This document shows positions 11,215 through 22,700 of a stretch of 64,000 nucleotides of DNA, piece by piece. Each line of letters starts with the position of its first letter. Within the stretch, counting starts at the first letter, position 1. The DNA comes from Megascapheus bottae. Its lineage: Eukaryota; Chordata; Mammalia; Rodentia; Geomyidae. Under the pieces are notes generated by a model. It searched no databases. It had not been told where the DNA came from and saw nothing but the letters and a program-made list of their open reading frames with translations. A program made the translations under genes and the position numbers. Location: positions 682,001 to 746,000 of the forward strand of contig JANJXV010000194.1 of NCBI GenBank assembly GCA_024803745.1. Reading direction: 5' to 3'.

Positions 11215-12392
11215 TTAGATGGTATGCTGTTTAGGTGCCATTTCTTTCCCTATAATTCATTTATTTTGGTTTTCTATGTATAGAGCATCTTTGAGAATTC
11301 TCTGTAGTGTTGGTTTTGTTTTGACATATTGTTGCAGCTTTTCCCTGGAATGGAATGTTTTTCTTGTTCCCTCAGTTATGAATGAGAGCTTTCCTGGCTA
11401 CAGTATTCTTGGTTGGTAGTTATTTGATTTAAGGGCATGACATATATGCTTCCAGTCACTTCGTACTAGCATGGTCTCTGCGGAGAACCCTGGGTTATTC
11501 TGATTGGTTTGCCTTTATAGGTTACTGATCCCTTTTCCCTGGCTGCCTTTAGGATCTTTTCTTTCATTTCTATTGATCCAGTTCGGATCACAATGTGGCG
11601 GTGGGATGTTCTTTTCTGGCCAGGTCTGTTTGGGGTTCTAAAAGCTTCTCGTATCTGGATGGGCCTGCCCTTCTGGATATTTGGGACGTTCTCTGAGATG
11701 ATTCCCTGAAGTATATTTCCACTACCATTGACCTCATTCTCCACGCCCTCCTCAATACCAACTAGTCTTAAATTAGGCTTCCTAATTGCATTTTGGACCT
11801 CTTGAAGCGCTCTCTCATATTTCCTAGATTTGGATTGACTCATTTTCTGTTCTTTCTCAATAATAACTAAATAATCTTCAGCCCCGGAAATTCTCTCCTC
11901 TGCCTTGTCTATCCTGCTATCAAAGCTATCTACTTTATTTTTAATCTCCCTTGCTTCTCATTACTCATTTTTGATGCCTTGCATCTCCTGTTTTAGATCA
12001 TGTATGGATTTCTTTATCTCCCTGATTTCCTTTTGAGTGGTTAGCTCAGTAGCTTTATTTTCTTTGGACATTTGCTGGAGTTTGGTCACGTTTTTATTTG
12101 TGGATTCATCCATCTTTCTTTGAAAAACCTTTATTATGTCCTCCTTTATGGCTTCTTCTTTTTCACTTATCTCCTTGTTTATGCTTTCCTCTTGTTCAGC
12201 TATGGCTTCCTCCATTATCTCTTTCTTTATATTTTCACATTTTTCATTAATGATGTTTATCAATTGCATTTGTGTAGCACTTGGAAGACTCTCCTCTCGG
12301 TTTGCCAGTGACTGTTCCATTGTCTATTTACATTGGGTGGGGGATGTTGTTTCTTGATTTGACATTTTTCTTGAGTTTCTTGTTCTGCCCAT
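11215..12392 (-). pseudogene. L1 ORF1 pseudogene, copy b
   Basis: A stop (AAA TAG) lies 23-24 codons after the start, just before TMEQSLAN, and a TAA follows GIKNE at 11961. The junction between coiled coil and RRM is unbroken here: the frame reads EDYLVIIEKEQKMSQSKSR, where the other copies have lost four bases. The RRM part is open at 11843-11466 and includes TPNRPGQKRTSHRHIVI; it ends at a private one-base loss after PIRIT. The Tyr-to-stop change before PxKLSF is present as in all copies. Confidence 0.95.
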
Positions 12393-13051
12393 TTGAAAAT
12401 GGGAACAAGATTACTACTAAATACGATTATAGTTCTTCAGATATAACCAACCTAGACCTCTGTAGCTGGCAGACACTAGATGTTCACAAGTTTTTATTGG
12501 TATTATCACTCTTTCTTTTTGTGCACATACAGACCAGTCTAATACCTCCAATGATAAGCGATTTATACCCAAAACAATAAGCCTCTCAATCCAGTCTCTA
12601 TTGTCTTTAAGTCCCTCTGAGCCTAGAGAATAATTAACCACCTACATATACAATATTGCTCAACAGCCATCAAGTGTAGATCCGTGCAGTATAAGGGTGA
12701 AAGACGAGCAGAGATCCAGAGATAGAAAAAAAGAATGAGAGAGGTCAGGGGAGGTGCAAGAGGATTAACGTAGGAGTGTAAGAATATTGTAGTAATGAAG
12801 AAAAGGTATAGCATAAGGATAACTGACCTAAGTTGGTAAGTAGGTAGCATACTTGAGAACAAAGTTTGGAAAGTTTTAGAATAAACTTATGTGTTGCTGC
12901 ATGACTAGCTCTTAGCCCAACCAGTGGCCTCACAGTGGACCATGGGATGGATCTGTTTTTCTTGTCTACGTTGAGGGAAAGGGGTATTTCACAAGATGCA
13001 GAAGCGAAGATTTCAGAAGCAAATGCTGTGAGTGAATTAGCTCGTAAAAAG

Positions 13052-13263
13052 CATTTTTATTTTCTGTTATCTTTCTTCCAGTCTTGGGGCTTGAATTCAG
13101 GGCCTGAGCACTGTCCTCGGGTTTTCTCAAGTCTAGCCCTCTGCCACTTGAGCCACAGTGCCACATCTAGATTTTCTATCTATGTGATACTGAGCAATCA
13201 AACCCAGATCTTCATGGATGCTAGGCAAGCACTCTACCACTATGCCAAACTCTCAACCCTGAC
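13052..13263 (-). mobile_element. Dimeric ID-like SINE, spacer 3
   Basis: The sequence matches the spacer 1 copy, including TCTTTCTTCCAGTC and GTGATACTGAGC, both specific to type A spacers. Confidence 0.75.
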
Positions 13264-13278
13264 ATAGTAATTATAAAG

Positions 13279-13296
13279 TCATCATCATCATCTTCA
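13279..13296. repeat. ATC/TCA microsatellite, 4 triplets then TCT TCA
   Basis: The allele is identical to that of spacer 1, supporting duplication of the dimer as a block. Confidence 0.9.
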
Positions 13297-13505
13297 TATC
13301 AAAATATCCTTTCTCCTACAAAGAATGATTACTCATCTATGTGTGTAATGCTTTTTTTTTAAATTTTACTAATTCTTCTGAATTTTCCCTCTTGCATTTT
13401 TTACACATGACAGCAAAACTAATTATCAGGAAAAAAAAGATGAGGATACAGGAACCTAATAATATCCTAGTAGACTGATGTCAACAATATTTGCAATATG
13501 AACTG

Positions 13506-13697
13506 TGTGTTTGACATAGTGGTAGAGTGCTTGGCTACCACTCAAAAAGACTCAGGTTTGATTCCTCATTACCACATACATAGAAAACGCTGCAAGTGGT
13601 GCTGTGGCTCGGTGGGACAGCTAAAGCCTAAAGAAAGCCCAAGAACAATATTCACACTCTGAGGTCAAGTCCCAAGACGAGCAAAAACAAAAAAAAA
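13506..13697 (+). mobile_element. Dimeric ID-like SINE, spacer 3, plus strand
   Basis: Type A form with A box ACATAGTGGTAGAGTGC and ACTCAAAAAGACTCAGG between the boxes, as in spacer 1. Confidence 0.75.
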
Positions 13698-14417
13698 TCG
13701 ACAAGGGGCAAAATGCAGGCAGAGAAGGCACTGTGAAACAAATGTTTTTTAAAGGATGACGGCAATAGTGACATTTAAGTTTGATCTTACCTAAGAAAGG
13801 CTCCTTGAGCCTGAGACCAGACTGGTAGTTGGGCCTAGTGGAAGACATTGGGTTTGGACAAATAAGGTGTCCTGTACACTACATCCACATGTATATTGTG
13901 AGATTGAAGGAGAGATTCAGCCTCCAGTATGTCTTTGGTGAGGTCTTTTGTGAGCAAGGATCTTTGGTCATTGGGCCCTGAAAGGTGACCCTGCCTCCCT
14001 CACAATGGAACAGAATATGGAACCCTGGTAACCAAGGCACTGTAACTAACAACCAGCTCAATCCAGCTCACTTGGCCTGTGGCTCAGGAGGAAGAAAGAT
14101 GTTGCTGTGCTGTTGCCCAAGGTCAGGAAGCTCGAGTCTCAGGCATGGAAGTTTTGGATGTCTTACTCGAAGATGTACATGCTAGATCACTGCCAAGCCA
14201 CAAATCCAGTATAACAGAACTTTCTCTAAGAAGAAGGCCAGGAAAATCCAGGGCAACCAGATGAGGTAAATTTCTAAGAAGAAATGTATTTGACCCCATC
14301 CTCCTCCCCACACACTACAACTTTCTTTTTTTCTCATTTTTTTATTGTAATTAGTAAAAGGGTTAGATGATATTTGGGAGATAGAAGGTGCATTAATTCA
14401 CATACATTGATACCCTT

Positions 14418-14420
14418 TCA
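14418..14420. other. Deletion junction in L1-c, identical to L1-a
   Basis: The sequence TACCCTTTCATGTGATTTTA is the same as at 1978-1997. An identical breakpoint means one deletion event followed by duplication. Confidence 0.9.
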
Positions 14421-16200
14421 TGTGATTTTATCCCTGCTCCTGTTGATGTGTTGAATTATATTAATTGATTTGTGTATGTTGAACCAGCTTTGCCTCCCTG
14501 TGATGAATCCAGTTTGATCATAGTGTATAATTTTTTTGATGAGTTGTTGTAGACGGTTGGCCAGTATTTTGTTGAGAAGTTTTGCATCGATGTTCATCAA
14601 AGAAATGGGTCTATAGATGTCGTTCTTTGATGAATCTCTGTCTGGTTTGGGGATGAGGGATATGCTGGCTTCACAGAATCAGTTTAGTAAAGAACCTTCA
14701 TTTTCAATTTCGTTGAAGAGCTTGAGGAGTATTGGTATGAGCTCTGCTTTGAAGACCTTATAGAATGCAGCTGTGAATCCATCTGGCCCTGGGCTCTTTT
14801 TAAGTGGAAGTTGTTTAATTTCCATTTCTATTTCAGAGCTTGAAATAGGCCTGTTGAGTTGGGTTAGCTCTTCTTGGTTCAGTGTGTGTATGTTAATATT
14901 GTCTAGGAATTCATCCATTTCTTCTAGATTCTCAAATTTGTTGGCGTAAAGGTTTGAGAAGTATTCCCTCATGATATTCTGGATCTTGGTAATTTCTGTC
15001 GTGATATTACTATTTTCATCTGCGATTTTGTTTATTTCGATATGCTCTCTTCTTTTTTTGGTAAGATTTGCTAAGGGCTTGTCAATTTTGTTAATTCTTT
15101 CAAGAACCAACTCCTTGTTTTGTTGATTCTTTCTATAGTTTTTTTTATTCCAAATCATTTAATTCTGCTTTGATTTTAATAATTTGCTTTCTCCTAATGG
15201 GTTTAGGGTTGGTTTGTTGCTCTTTTTCCAGGAGGTTAAGGTGAGACATTAACTAGTTGGTTTGCCATTTTTCCAACTTGCTGTTGTAGGCACTCAGCGC
15301 TATAAATTTTCCTCTGAGTACTGCCTTTGTTGTGTCCATAAGGAGTTGATATTTGTGTGCTCCTTATTGTTAAATTTCATAAACAGTTGGATATCTGTTC
15401 TGATCTCTTCCATTACCCATTGTTTTTGATTCAACAATGTGTGGTTCAGTCTCCATGAGTTACAGGGTTTTCTTTGGTGGAGATGTGTGTTCAGCTCCAA
15501 TTTGATGCCTTAATGGTCTGAGAGTGTGCATGGAATAATTTCAGTGTTTCTGAATCTGTCCAGGTTTGCTTTATGGCCTAAGATGTGGTCTATTTTGGAA
15601 AATGTTCCATGTGCTGCTGAGAAAAACGTATATTGTGGTGTTACTGGGTGGAATATTCTGCAGATGTCTGTTAGATCTAGTTGGTCTATATAGTTGTTCA
15701 GTTCTAAGGATTCTCTGTTGAGTTTTTGCCTTGTTGATCTGTCCATAGGTGAGAGTGGTGTGTTAACCTCACCAACAATCACTGTATTTCGATCTATTTA
15801 TGGTTTCAGTGTAAGTAAAGTTTGCTTGATGAAGTTTGGAGCTCCGGGATTGGGTGTGTAAATATTTAGGATTGTTATGTCTTCCGGGAGGAAAGATCCC
15901 TTTAGTAGTATGTAGTAACCTTCTTTGTCTTTTCTTACTAATTTTAGTTTGAAGTCTATTGTATCTGATATGAGGATGGCAACTCTAGCCTCTTTATGGG
16001 GGCAGTTAGCTTGATAGAGTTTATTCCAACCTCTCACTTTCTAAAGATGATTGTTTTGGGGTAAGATGTGTCTCTTGAAGACAGCAGAACGATGGCTCTT
16101 GCTTTTTGATCCAACTAGACAACCTCTGCCGTTTAATTGGAGAGTTAAGTCCATTGATATTGAGAGTTAGGATTGAGAGATATTTATTAGTTCCTACCAT
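14418..16200 (-). pseudogene. L1 ORF2 remnant, copy c
   Basis: The start at 16200 is followed by an intact CCLQETH motif, unlike copies a and d. The endonuclease frame is open at 16037-15798 and 15782-15510. It carries variants shared only with d: GEVN in place of GEFN, ESLELN, a TAA at GCCTTAATGG (stop after SDH), and SLWTQQ. The RT N-terminal frame (15158-14679) reads ADENSN as in d but MEIKQLP and TAAFYK as in a. Sequence after the KIT-stop is removed by the deletion. Confidence 0.95.
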
Positions 16201-16248
16201 TTTTAAAAGCTTTTAGTAGGGCCTGTGTCTTGACAGTTCTTGTGGTCC

Positions 16249-17431
16249 TTAGATGGTATGCTGTTTAGGTGCCATTTCTTTCGCTATATTGCATTTATTT
16301 TGGTTTTCTATGTATAGAGCATCTTTGAGAATTCTCTGTAGTGTTGGTTTTGTTTCGACATATTGTTGCAGCTTTTCCCTGGAATGGAATGTTTTTTATG
16401 TTTCCCTCAGTTATGAATGAGAGCTTAGCTGGCTACAGTATTCTTGGTTGGTAGTTATTTGATATAAGGGCATGACATATATGCTTCCAGTCACTTCGTG
16501 CTTGCATGGTCTCTGCTGAGAAATCTGGGGTTATTCTGATTGGTTTGCCTTTGTAGGTTACTGATCCCTTTTCTCTGGCTGCCTTTAGGATCTTTCCTTT
16601 CGTTTCTATTGATCCAGTTCGGATCACAATGTGGCGGTGGGATGTTCTTTCCTGGTCAGGTCTGTTTGGGGTTCTAAAAGCTTCTCGTATCTGGATGGGC
16701 CTGCCCTTCTGGATCTTCGGGAAATTCTCTGAGATGATTCCCTGAAGTATATTTCCAATACCATTGACCTCTTTCTCCACGCCCTCCTCAATACCAACTA
16801 GCCTAAATTAGGCTTCCTAATTGTATCTTGGACCTCCTGAAGCGCTCTCTCATATTTCCTAGATTTGGATTGACTCATTTTCTGTTCTTTATAATACCTA
16901 AATTATCTTCAGCCACGGAAATTCTCTCCTCTGCAATGTCTAACCTGCTATCAAAGCTATCTACTTTATTTTTCATCTCCCTTGCTTCTAATTGCTCACT
17001 TTTGATGCCTTGCATCCCTTGTTTTAGATCATGTATGGATTTCTTTATCTCCTTGATTTCCTTTGAGTGGTTAGCTGAGTAGCTTTATTTTCTTTGGTCA
17101 TTTGCTGGAGTTTGGTCACGTTTTTATTTGTGGATTCTTTGAATTCGTCCATCTTTCTTTGAAAAACCTTTATTATGGCCTCCTTTATGGCTTCTTCTTT
17201 TTCACTTATCACCTTGTTTTTGCTTTCCTCTTGTTCAGGTAGGGCTTCCTCCTTTATCTCTTTCTTTATATTTTCACATTTTTCATTAATGATGTTTATC
17301 AATTGCATTTGTGTAGCACTTGGAAGACTCTCCTCTAGGTTTGCCAGTGACTATTCCATTGTCTGTTTATATTGGGTGGGGGATGTTGTTTCTTGATTTG
17401 ACATTTTTCTTGAGTTTCTTGTTCTGCCCAT
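16249..17431 (-). pseudogene. L1 ORF1 pseudogene, copy c
   Basis: A Gln-to-stop change hits MEQ (CAATGGAATAG) near 17356. The coiled coil then runs 17308-17045 and is shifted by a one-base loss in TTTCCTTTGAGTGG, shared with d. Another one-base loss at AGCCTAAATTAGG near 16803, also shared with d, precedes the open RRM/C-terminal frame at 16780-16433. The 4-base deletion and the Tyr-to-stop change are present. Confidence 0.95.
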
Positions 17432-18092
17432 TTGAAAATGGGAGCAAGATTACTACTAAATACGATTATAGTTTTTCAGATATAACCAACCTAGACCTCT
17501 GTAGCTGGCAGACACTAGATGTTCACAAGTTTTGATTGGTATTATCACTCTTTCTTTTTGTGCACTTACAGACCAGTCTAATACAACCACTGATAAGCGA
17601 TTTATACCCAAAACAATAAGCCTCTCAATCCAATCTCTATTGTCTTTAAGTACCTCTGAGCCTAGAGAATAATTAACCACCTACATATACAATATTGCTC
17701 AACAGCCATCAAGCGTAGATCCGTGCAGTATAAGGGTTGAAAGACGAGCAGAGTTCCAGAGATAGAAAAAAAGAATGAGAGAGGTCAGGGGAGGTGCAAG
17801 AGGATTAACGTAGGAGTGTAAGAATATTGTAGTAATGAAGAAAAGTTATAGCATAAGGATAACTGACATAAGTTGGTAAGTAGGTAGCATATTTGAGTAC
17901 AAAGTTTGGAAAGTATTAGAATAAAAATTATGGATTGCTGCACGACTAGCTCTTAGCCCAACCAGTGGCCTCACAGTGGACCATGGGATGGATCTGTTTT
18001 TCTTGTCTACGTTGAGGGAAAGGGGTATTTCACAAGATGCAGAAGCGAAGATTTCAGAAGCAAATGCTGTGAGTGAATTAGCTCGTAAAAAG

Positions 18093-18304
18093 CATTTTTA
18101 TTTTCTTTTATCTTTCTGCCAGTCTTGGGGCTTGAATTCAGGGCCTGAGCACTGTCCTCGGGTTTTCTCAAGTCTAGCCCTCTGCCACTTGAGCCACAGT
18201 GCCACATATAGATTTTCTATCTATGTGGTACTGAGCAATCAAACCCAGATCTTCATGGATGCTAGGCAAGCACTCTACCACTATGCCAAACTCTCAACCC
18301 TGAC
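18093..18304 (-). mobile_element. Dimeric ID-like SINE, spacer 4
   Basis: Carries the CACATATAGATT variant of spacers 2 and 5. Confidence 0.75.
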
Positions 18305-18319
18305 ATAGTAATTATAAAG

Positions 18320-18352
<33 letters not shown>
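18320..18352. repeat. ATC/TCA microsatellite, 11 uninterrupted triplets
   Basis: Same total length as the interrupted tract in spacer 2, but without the TAA. Confidence 0.9.
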
Positions 18353-18353
<1 letters not shown>

Positions 18354-18557
18354 ATCCAAATATCTTTTCTCCTACAAAGAATGAACACTTAACTGTGTCT
18401 AAAGCTTTTTTTTAATTTCACCAATTCTTCTGTGTTTTTCCCTCTTGAATTTTTTACAAATGACAGCAAAGCTAATCATCAGGAAAAAATTGATTAGGAT
18501 ACAGAAACCTAATAATATCCTAGTAGATTGACGTCAAAAATATGTGCAAGATGCCCT

Positions 18558-18748
18558 GTGTGTTTGACCTAGTGGGAGAGTCCTTGGCTACCAAGCAGTA
18601 AGCCTCAGGTTTGATTCCTCATTACCACATACATAGAAAACGCTGCAAGTGGTGCTGTGGCTCGGTGGGACAGCTAAAGCCTAAAGAAAGCCCAAGAACA
18701 ATGTTCACACTCTGAGGTCAATTCCCAAGACTAGCAAAAACAAAAAAA
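18558..18748 (+). mobile_element. Dimeric ID-like SINE, spacer 4, plus strand
   Basis: The B-box region of the right monomer reads GAGGTCAATTCCC, shared with spacer 5, where other copies read GGTCAAGTCCC. Confidence 0.75.
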
Positions 18749-19489
18749 TTCGACAAGGGGCAAAATGCAGGCAGAGAAGGCACTGTGAAGCAAATGTTTT
18801 GTAAAGGATGAGGGCAATATTGACCCTTAAGTTTGGATCTTACCTAAGAAAGGCTCCTTGAGCCTGAGACCAGACTGGTAGTTGGGCCTAGTGGAAGACA
18901 CTGGGATTGGACAAATAAGGTGTGCTGTATACTACATCCACATGTATATTGTGAGACTGGAGAAGAGATTCAGCCTCCAGTATGTCTTTGGTGAGGTCTT
19001 TTGTGAGCAAGGATCTTTGGTCATTGGTCCCTGAAAGGTGACCCTGCCTCCCTCACAATGGAACAGAATATGGAACCCTGGTAACCATGCCACTGTAACT
19101 AACAACCAGCTCAAGCCAGCTCACTTGGCCTGTGGCTCAGGAGGAAGAAAGATGTTGCTGTGCTGTTGCCAAAGGTCAGGAAACTCGAGTCTCAGGCATG
19201 GAAGTTGTGGATGTCTTACTCGAAGATGTACATGCTAGATCATTGCCAAGCCACAAATCCAGTATAACAGAACTTTCTCTAAGAAGAAGGCCAGGAAAAT
19301 CCAGGGCAACCAGATGAGGTAAATTTCTAAGAAGAAATGTATTTGACCCCATCATCCTCCCCACACACTACAACTTTCTTTTTTTCATTTTTTATTGTAA
19401 TTAGTAAAAGGGTTAGATGATATTTGCCAGATAGAAGGTGCATTAATTCACATACATTGATACCCTTTCACATGTCTTGGTACCCATTT

Positions 19490-19536
19490 CCCTCCAACCC
19501 CACACCCCCCACCCGTCTTGGTTTTCCCCTCTTCCC
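19490..19536 (-). other. G-rich 3' UTR tract, L1-d
   Basis: The last run reads CCCCTCTTCCC on the plus strand, so the longest sense G run of the second block is interrupted here. Confidence 0.75.
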
Positions 19537-19790
19537 TATCAAATTTCAAATATCCAAATACAAATAAATTCAATATATCAGATAACAAAGTGAGATACTA
19601 TACCAATATGGGCTAACCAAGGGACAGCAAGCGAGATGAGAGACAACATAGTACATTAAGGACAACAATCATTCATTATATGGCTTTTGTGTCAATATCC
19701 TGGAGGTCCTTTCAATTAGCTTCACATTATATGGTCTTATATATGGCCTTTTGCTCTATTGCCAATCTCTGCTAGTAGAACCCAAGGTTT

Positions 19791-22700
19791 CTACTGATTA
19801 TGACGAATGAGGGAAACCACTGAGCCTAAGTTCCTTTGAGTCTGGCTTACTTCACTTAATATGATTTGTTCTAAGTCTTTCCATTTCCTAACAAATGGGG
19901 CGATGTCATTCTTTCTGACAGCAGCATAGAATTCCATTGTGTACAAATACCACAACTTGTTGATCCACTCATCAACTGAGGGACATCTGGGTTGGTTCCA
20001 TGTCTTTGCTATGGTGAATAGTGCTGCAATGAACATTGTTGTGCTAGTGGGTTTAGTATGCCCTTGTTTCTGGATTGTTGGGTAAATGCCAAGTACTGGA
20101 ATTGCTGGGTCATAGGGGAGTTGTATGTTTAGCGTTTTGAGGCACTGCCACACTGCTTTCCATAGTGGTTGAACGAGTTTGCATTCCCATCAACAATGTA
20201 GTAGTGATCCCTTCTGGCCACATCCCCTGCAGCATCTGTTGTCATTCGTTTTCCTGATCCTGGCCATTCTAACTGGAGTTAGGTGGAATCTTAGACTTGT
20301 TTTGATTTGCATTTCTTTTATGACCAGAGATGTTGAGTATTTCTTCATGTGTCTATAGGCCATTTTTGTTTCTTCTTCAGAGAAGACTCTCTTTAAGTCT
20401 TTGGCCCATTTTTAATGGGATGGGTGTTACTTTGGAGGTTAGTTTTGGAGTGATTCAATTTTTTGAGTTGTTGATATATTTTAGATATGAGGCCTTGTTC
20501 CGTTGTTTGGGTGGTGAAGATCTTCTCCCACTCTGTAGGCTTCCTGATTAGTTTACTAGCTATATCCGTTGCCATACAAAAGCTCTGCAGTTTAATGCAG
20601 TCCCACTTATCCAGCCTTTCTCTGATTTGTTGTGATTCTTGGTTCTTATTAAGAAAGTTTCGACCTGTGCCAAGGAGGCCTAGTGTATCTCCTATTCCTT
20701 CCTGTAAACTTTTCAGTGTGTCAGCTTTTACCTCCACGTCTTTGATCCATTTGGAGTTAATTCTAGTGCAAGGTGAAAAAGAAGGATCCAACTTTAGTTT
20801 TCTGCAGGTGTTTAACCAGTTCTGCCAGCACAACTTGTTGAAGAGGCTATCTTTCTGCCATTCTATTTTTTTGGCTCCCTGGTCAAAGATTAGTTGGCCA
20901 TAGGTCTGTGGTTTAATATCTGGTTCCGCAGTTCTACTCCATTGGACTTCAGGCCTGTTCTTGTGCCAGTACCAAGCTGTTTTGAGAATTATAGCTCTGT
21001 AATAGAGTCTTAAGTTTGGAATTGAAATTCCTCCAGCGCTGTTCTTTCTGCTAAGAAGTGTTTTTGCAATACGGGGTCTTTTATTATTCCATATGAAATT
21101 TTGAATTGCCTCTTCTATGTCTTTAAAGAATGACATTGGGATGTTGATGGGTATTACATTGAATTTGTAGATAGCCCTTGGCAAGATTGTCATTTTCACA
21201 ATGTTGATTCTTCCAATCCAGGATCATGGGAGGTTTTTCCATTTCCTTAGTTCTGCTTTAATTTCCTTTTTAATCGTTTTAAAGTTTTCATTTAAACGGT
21301 CCTTTACATTCTTAGTTAAGATAATTGCTAGGTACTTTATTTTCTTTGAGGCTATTGTGAAAGGATTTTCTTTCCTGATTATTGCCTCGTTCCTCTCAGT
21401 GTTGGCGTAAAGTAAGGCAGCTGATTTGTGAGGGTTGATTTTATGGCCTGCTACCCTTCCAAAGTTTGAATCAGCTCAAGGAGCTTGGGAGTAGAGTCTA
21501 TAGGATTCTTTAAATACAAAATCATGTCATCTGCCAAGAGGGATAGAGTTATTTCCTCTTTCCCTACTTGGATCCCCTTTATGCTTGCTTCTTGCCATAT
21601 TGCACTGCCTAGGAATTCTAGTACTATGTTAAAAAGGAGTGGAGAGAGTGGGCATCCTTGTCTCGTTCCTGATTTTAGAGGGAATGGCTTTAGATTTTCA
21701 CCATTACGTATAATACTAGCAGTGGGTTTCTCATACACAGCCTTTATTATATTGAGAAATGTTCCATGGATTCCTAGTTTCTCCACATCTTTTAACATAA
21801 AGGGGTTTTGGATCTTGTCAAATGCCTTTTCCGCATCTATTGAGACAATCATGTGATTTTATCCCTGCTCCTGTTGATGTGTTGAATTATATTAATTGAT
21901 TTGTGTATGTTGAACCAGCTTTGCCTCCCTGTGATGAATCCAGTTTGATCATAGTGTATATTTTTTTTTGATGAGTTGTTGTAGACGGTTGGCCAGTATT
22001 TTGTTGAGAAGTTTTGCATCGATGTTCATCAAAGAAATGGGTCTATAGATCTCTTTCTTTGATGAATCTCTGTCTAGTTTGGGGATGAGGGATATGCTGG
22101 CTTCACAGAATCAGTTTAGTAAAGAACCTTCATTTTCAATTTCGTTGAAGAGCTTGAGGAGTATTGGTGTGAGCTCTGCTTTGAAGACCTTATAGAATTC
22201 AGCTGTGAATCCATCTGGCCCTGGGCTCTTTTTAAGTGGAAGTTGTCTAATTTCCATTTCTATTTCAGAGCTTGAAATAGGCCTGTTGAGTTGGGTTAGC
22301 TCTTCTTGGTTCAGTGTGTGTATGTTAATATTGTCTAGGAATTCATCCATTTCTTCTAGATTCTCAAATTTGTTGGCGTAAATGTTTGAGAAGTATTCCC
22401 TCATGTTATTGTGGATCTTGGTAATTTCTGTCGTGATATTACTATTTTCATCTGCGATTTTGTTTATTTCGAAATGCTCTCTTCTTTTTTTGGTAAGATT
22501 TGCTAAGGGCTTGTCAATTTTGTTAATTCTTTCAAGAACCAACTCCTTGTTTTGTTGATTCTTTCTATAGTTTTTTTTATTCCAAATCATTTAATTCTGC
22601 TTTGATTTTAATAATTTGCTTTCTCCTAATGGGTTTAGGGTTGGTTTGTTGCTCTTTTTCCAGGAGGTTAAGGTGAGACATTAACTAGTTGGTTTGCCAT

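Larger units (their letters stand above)
6938..12392 (-). mobile_element. LINE-1 copy b (full length, most divergent)
   Basis: It has the complete layout on the minus strand: T-rich 3' end at 6938, 3' UTR with G-rich tract, ORF2 (stop 7353, start 11166) and ORF1 (stop 11215, start 12392). This copy differs from all others at many positions. It lacks the 4-base ORF1 deletion, lacks the one-base ORF2 deletion before the RT core, and lacks the ORF2 serine-to-stop change. It has its own lesions instead. It shares the other common breaks, so it belongs to the same ancestral insertion. Confidence 0.95.
1..12434. repeat. Higher-order dimer, copy 1 (type A spacer, short L1, type B spacer, full L1)
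   Basis: Window base 1 aligns with base 12435, so the block repeats after about 12.43 kb. It holds type A spacer 1, short L1-a, spacer 2 and divergent L1-b. Type A spacers share private features not found in other spacers: only four ATC triplets followed by TCT, a changed direct-repeat-like sequence before the second SINE, and an isoleucine/valine-type base change in the first SINE. Because the window starts inside the block, a b-like L1 probably lies just to the left. Confidence 0.75.
12393..14321. other. Spacer 3 (type A)
   Basis: This spacer is nearly identical to spacer 1; I noticed only scattered changes, such as AAGGGTGAAAG with one T lost near 12697 and GATGACGGCAATAG near 13757. 12393-13051, 13297-13505 and 13698-14321 contain no gene I can support. 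Confidence 0.7.
14322..17431 (-). mobile_element. LINE-1 copy c (short, mosaic)
   Basis: It has the same deletion as L1-a. Left part (14322 to about 14815) and right end (about 17242-17431) match L1-a. The middle (about 15011-17148) matches L1-d instead, including many variants found in no other copy. The element is therefore a mosaic of two array lineages. Confidence 0.93.
17432..19374. other. Spacer 4 (type B)
   Basis: Closest to spacer 2, with the same CACTTACAGACCAGTC and TACCTCTGAGCC variants in the AT-rich stretch (17432-18092). 18353-18557 and 18749-19374 hold no recognisable feature. Confidence 0.7.
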
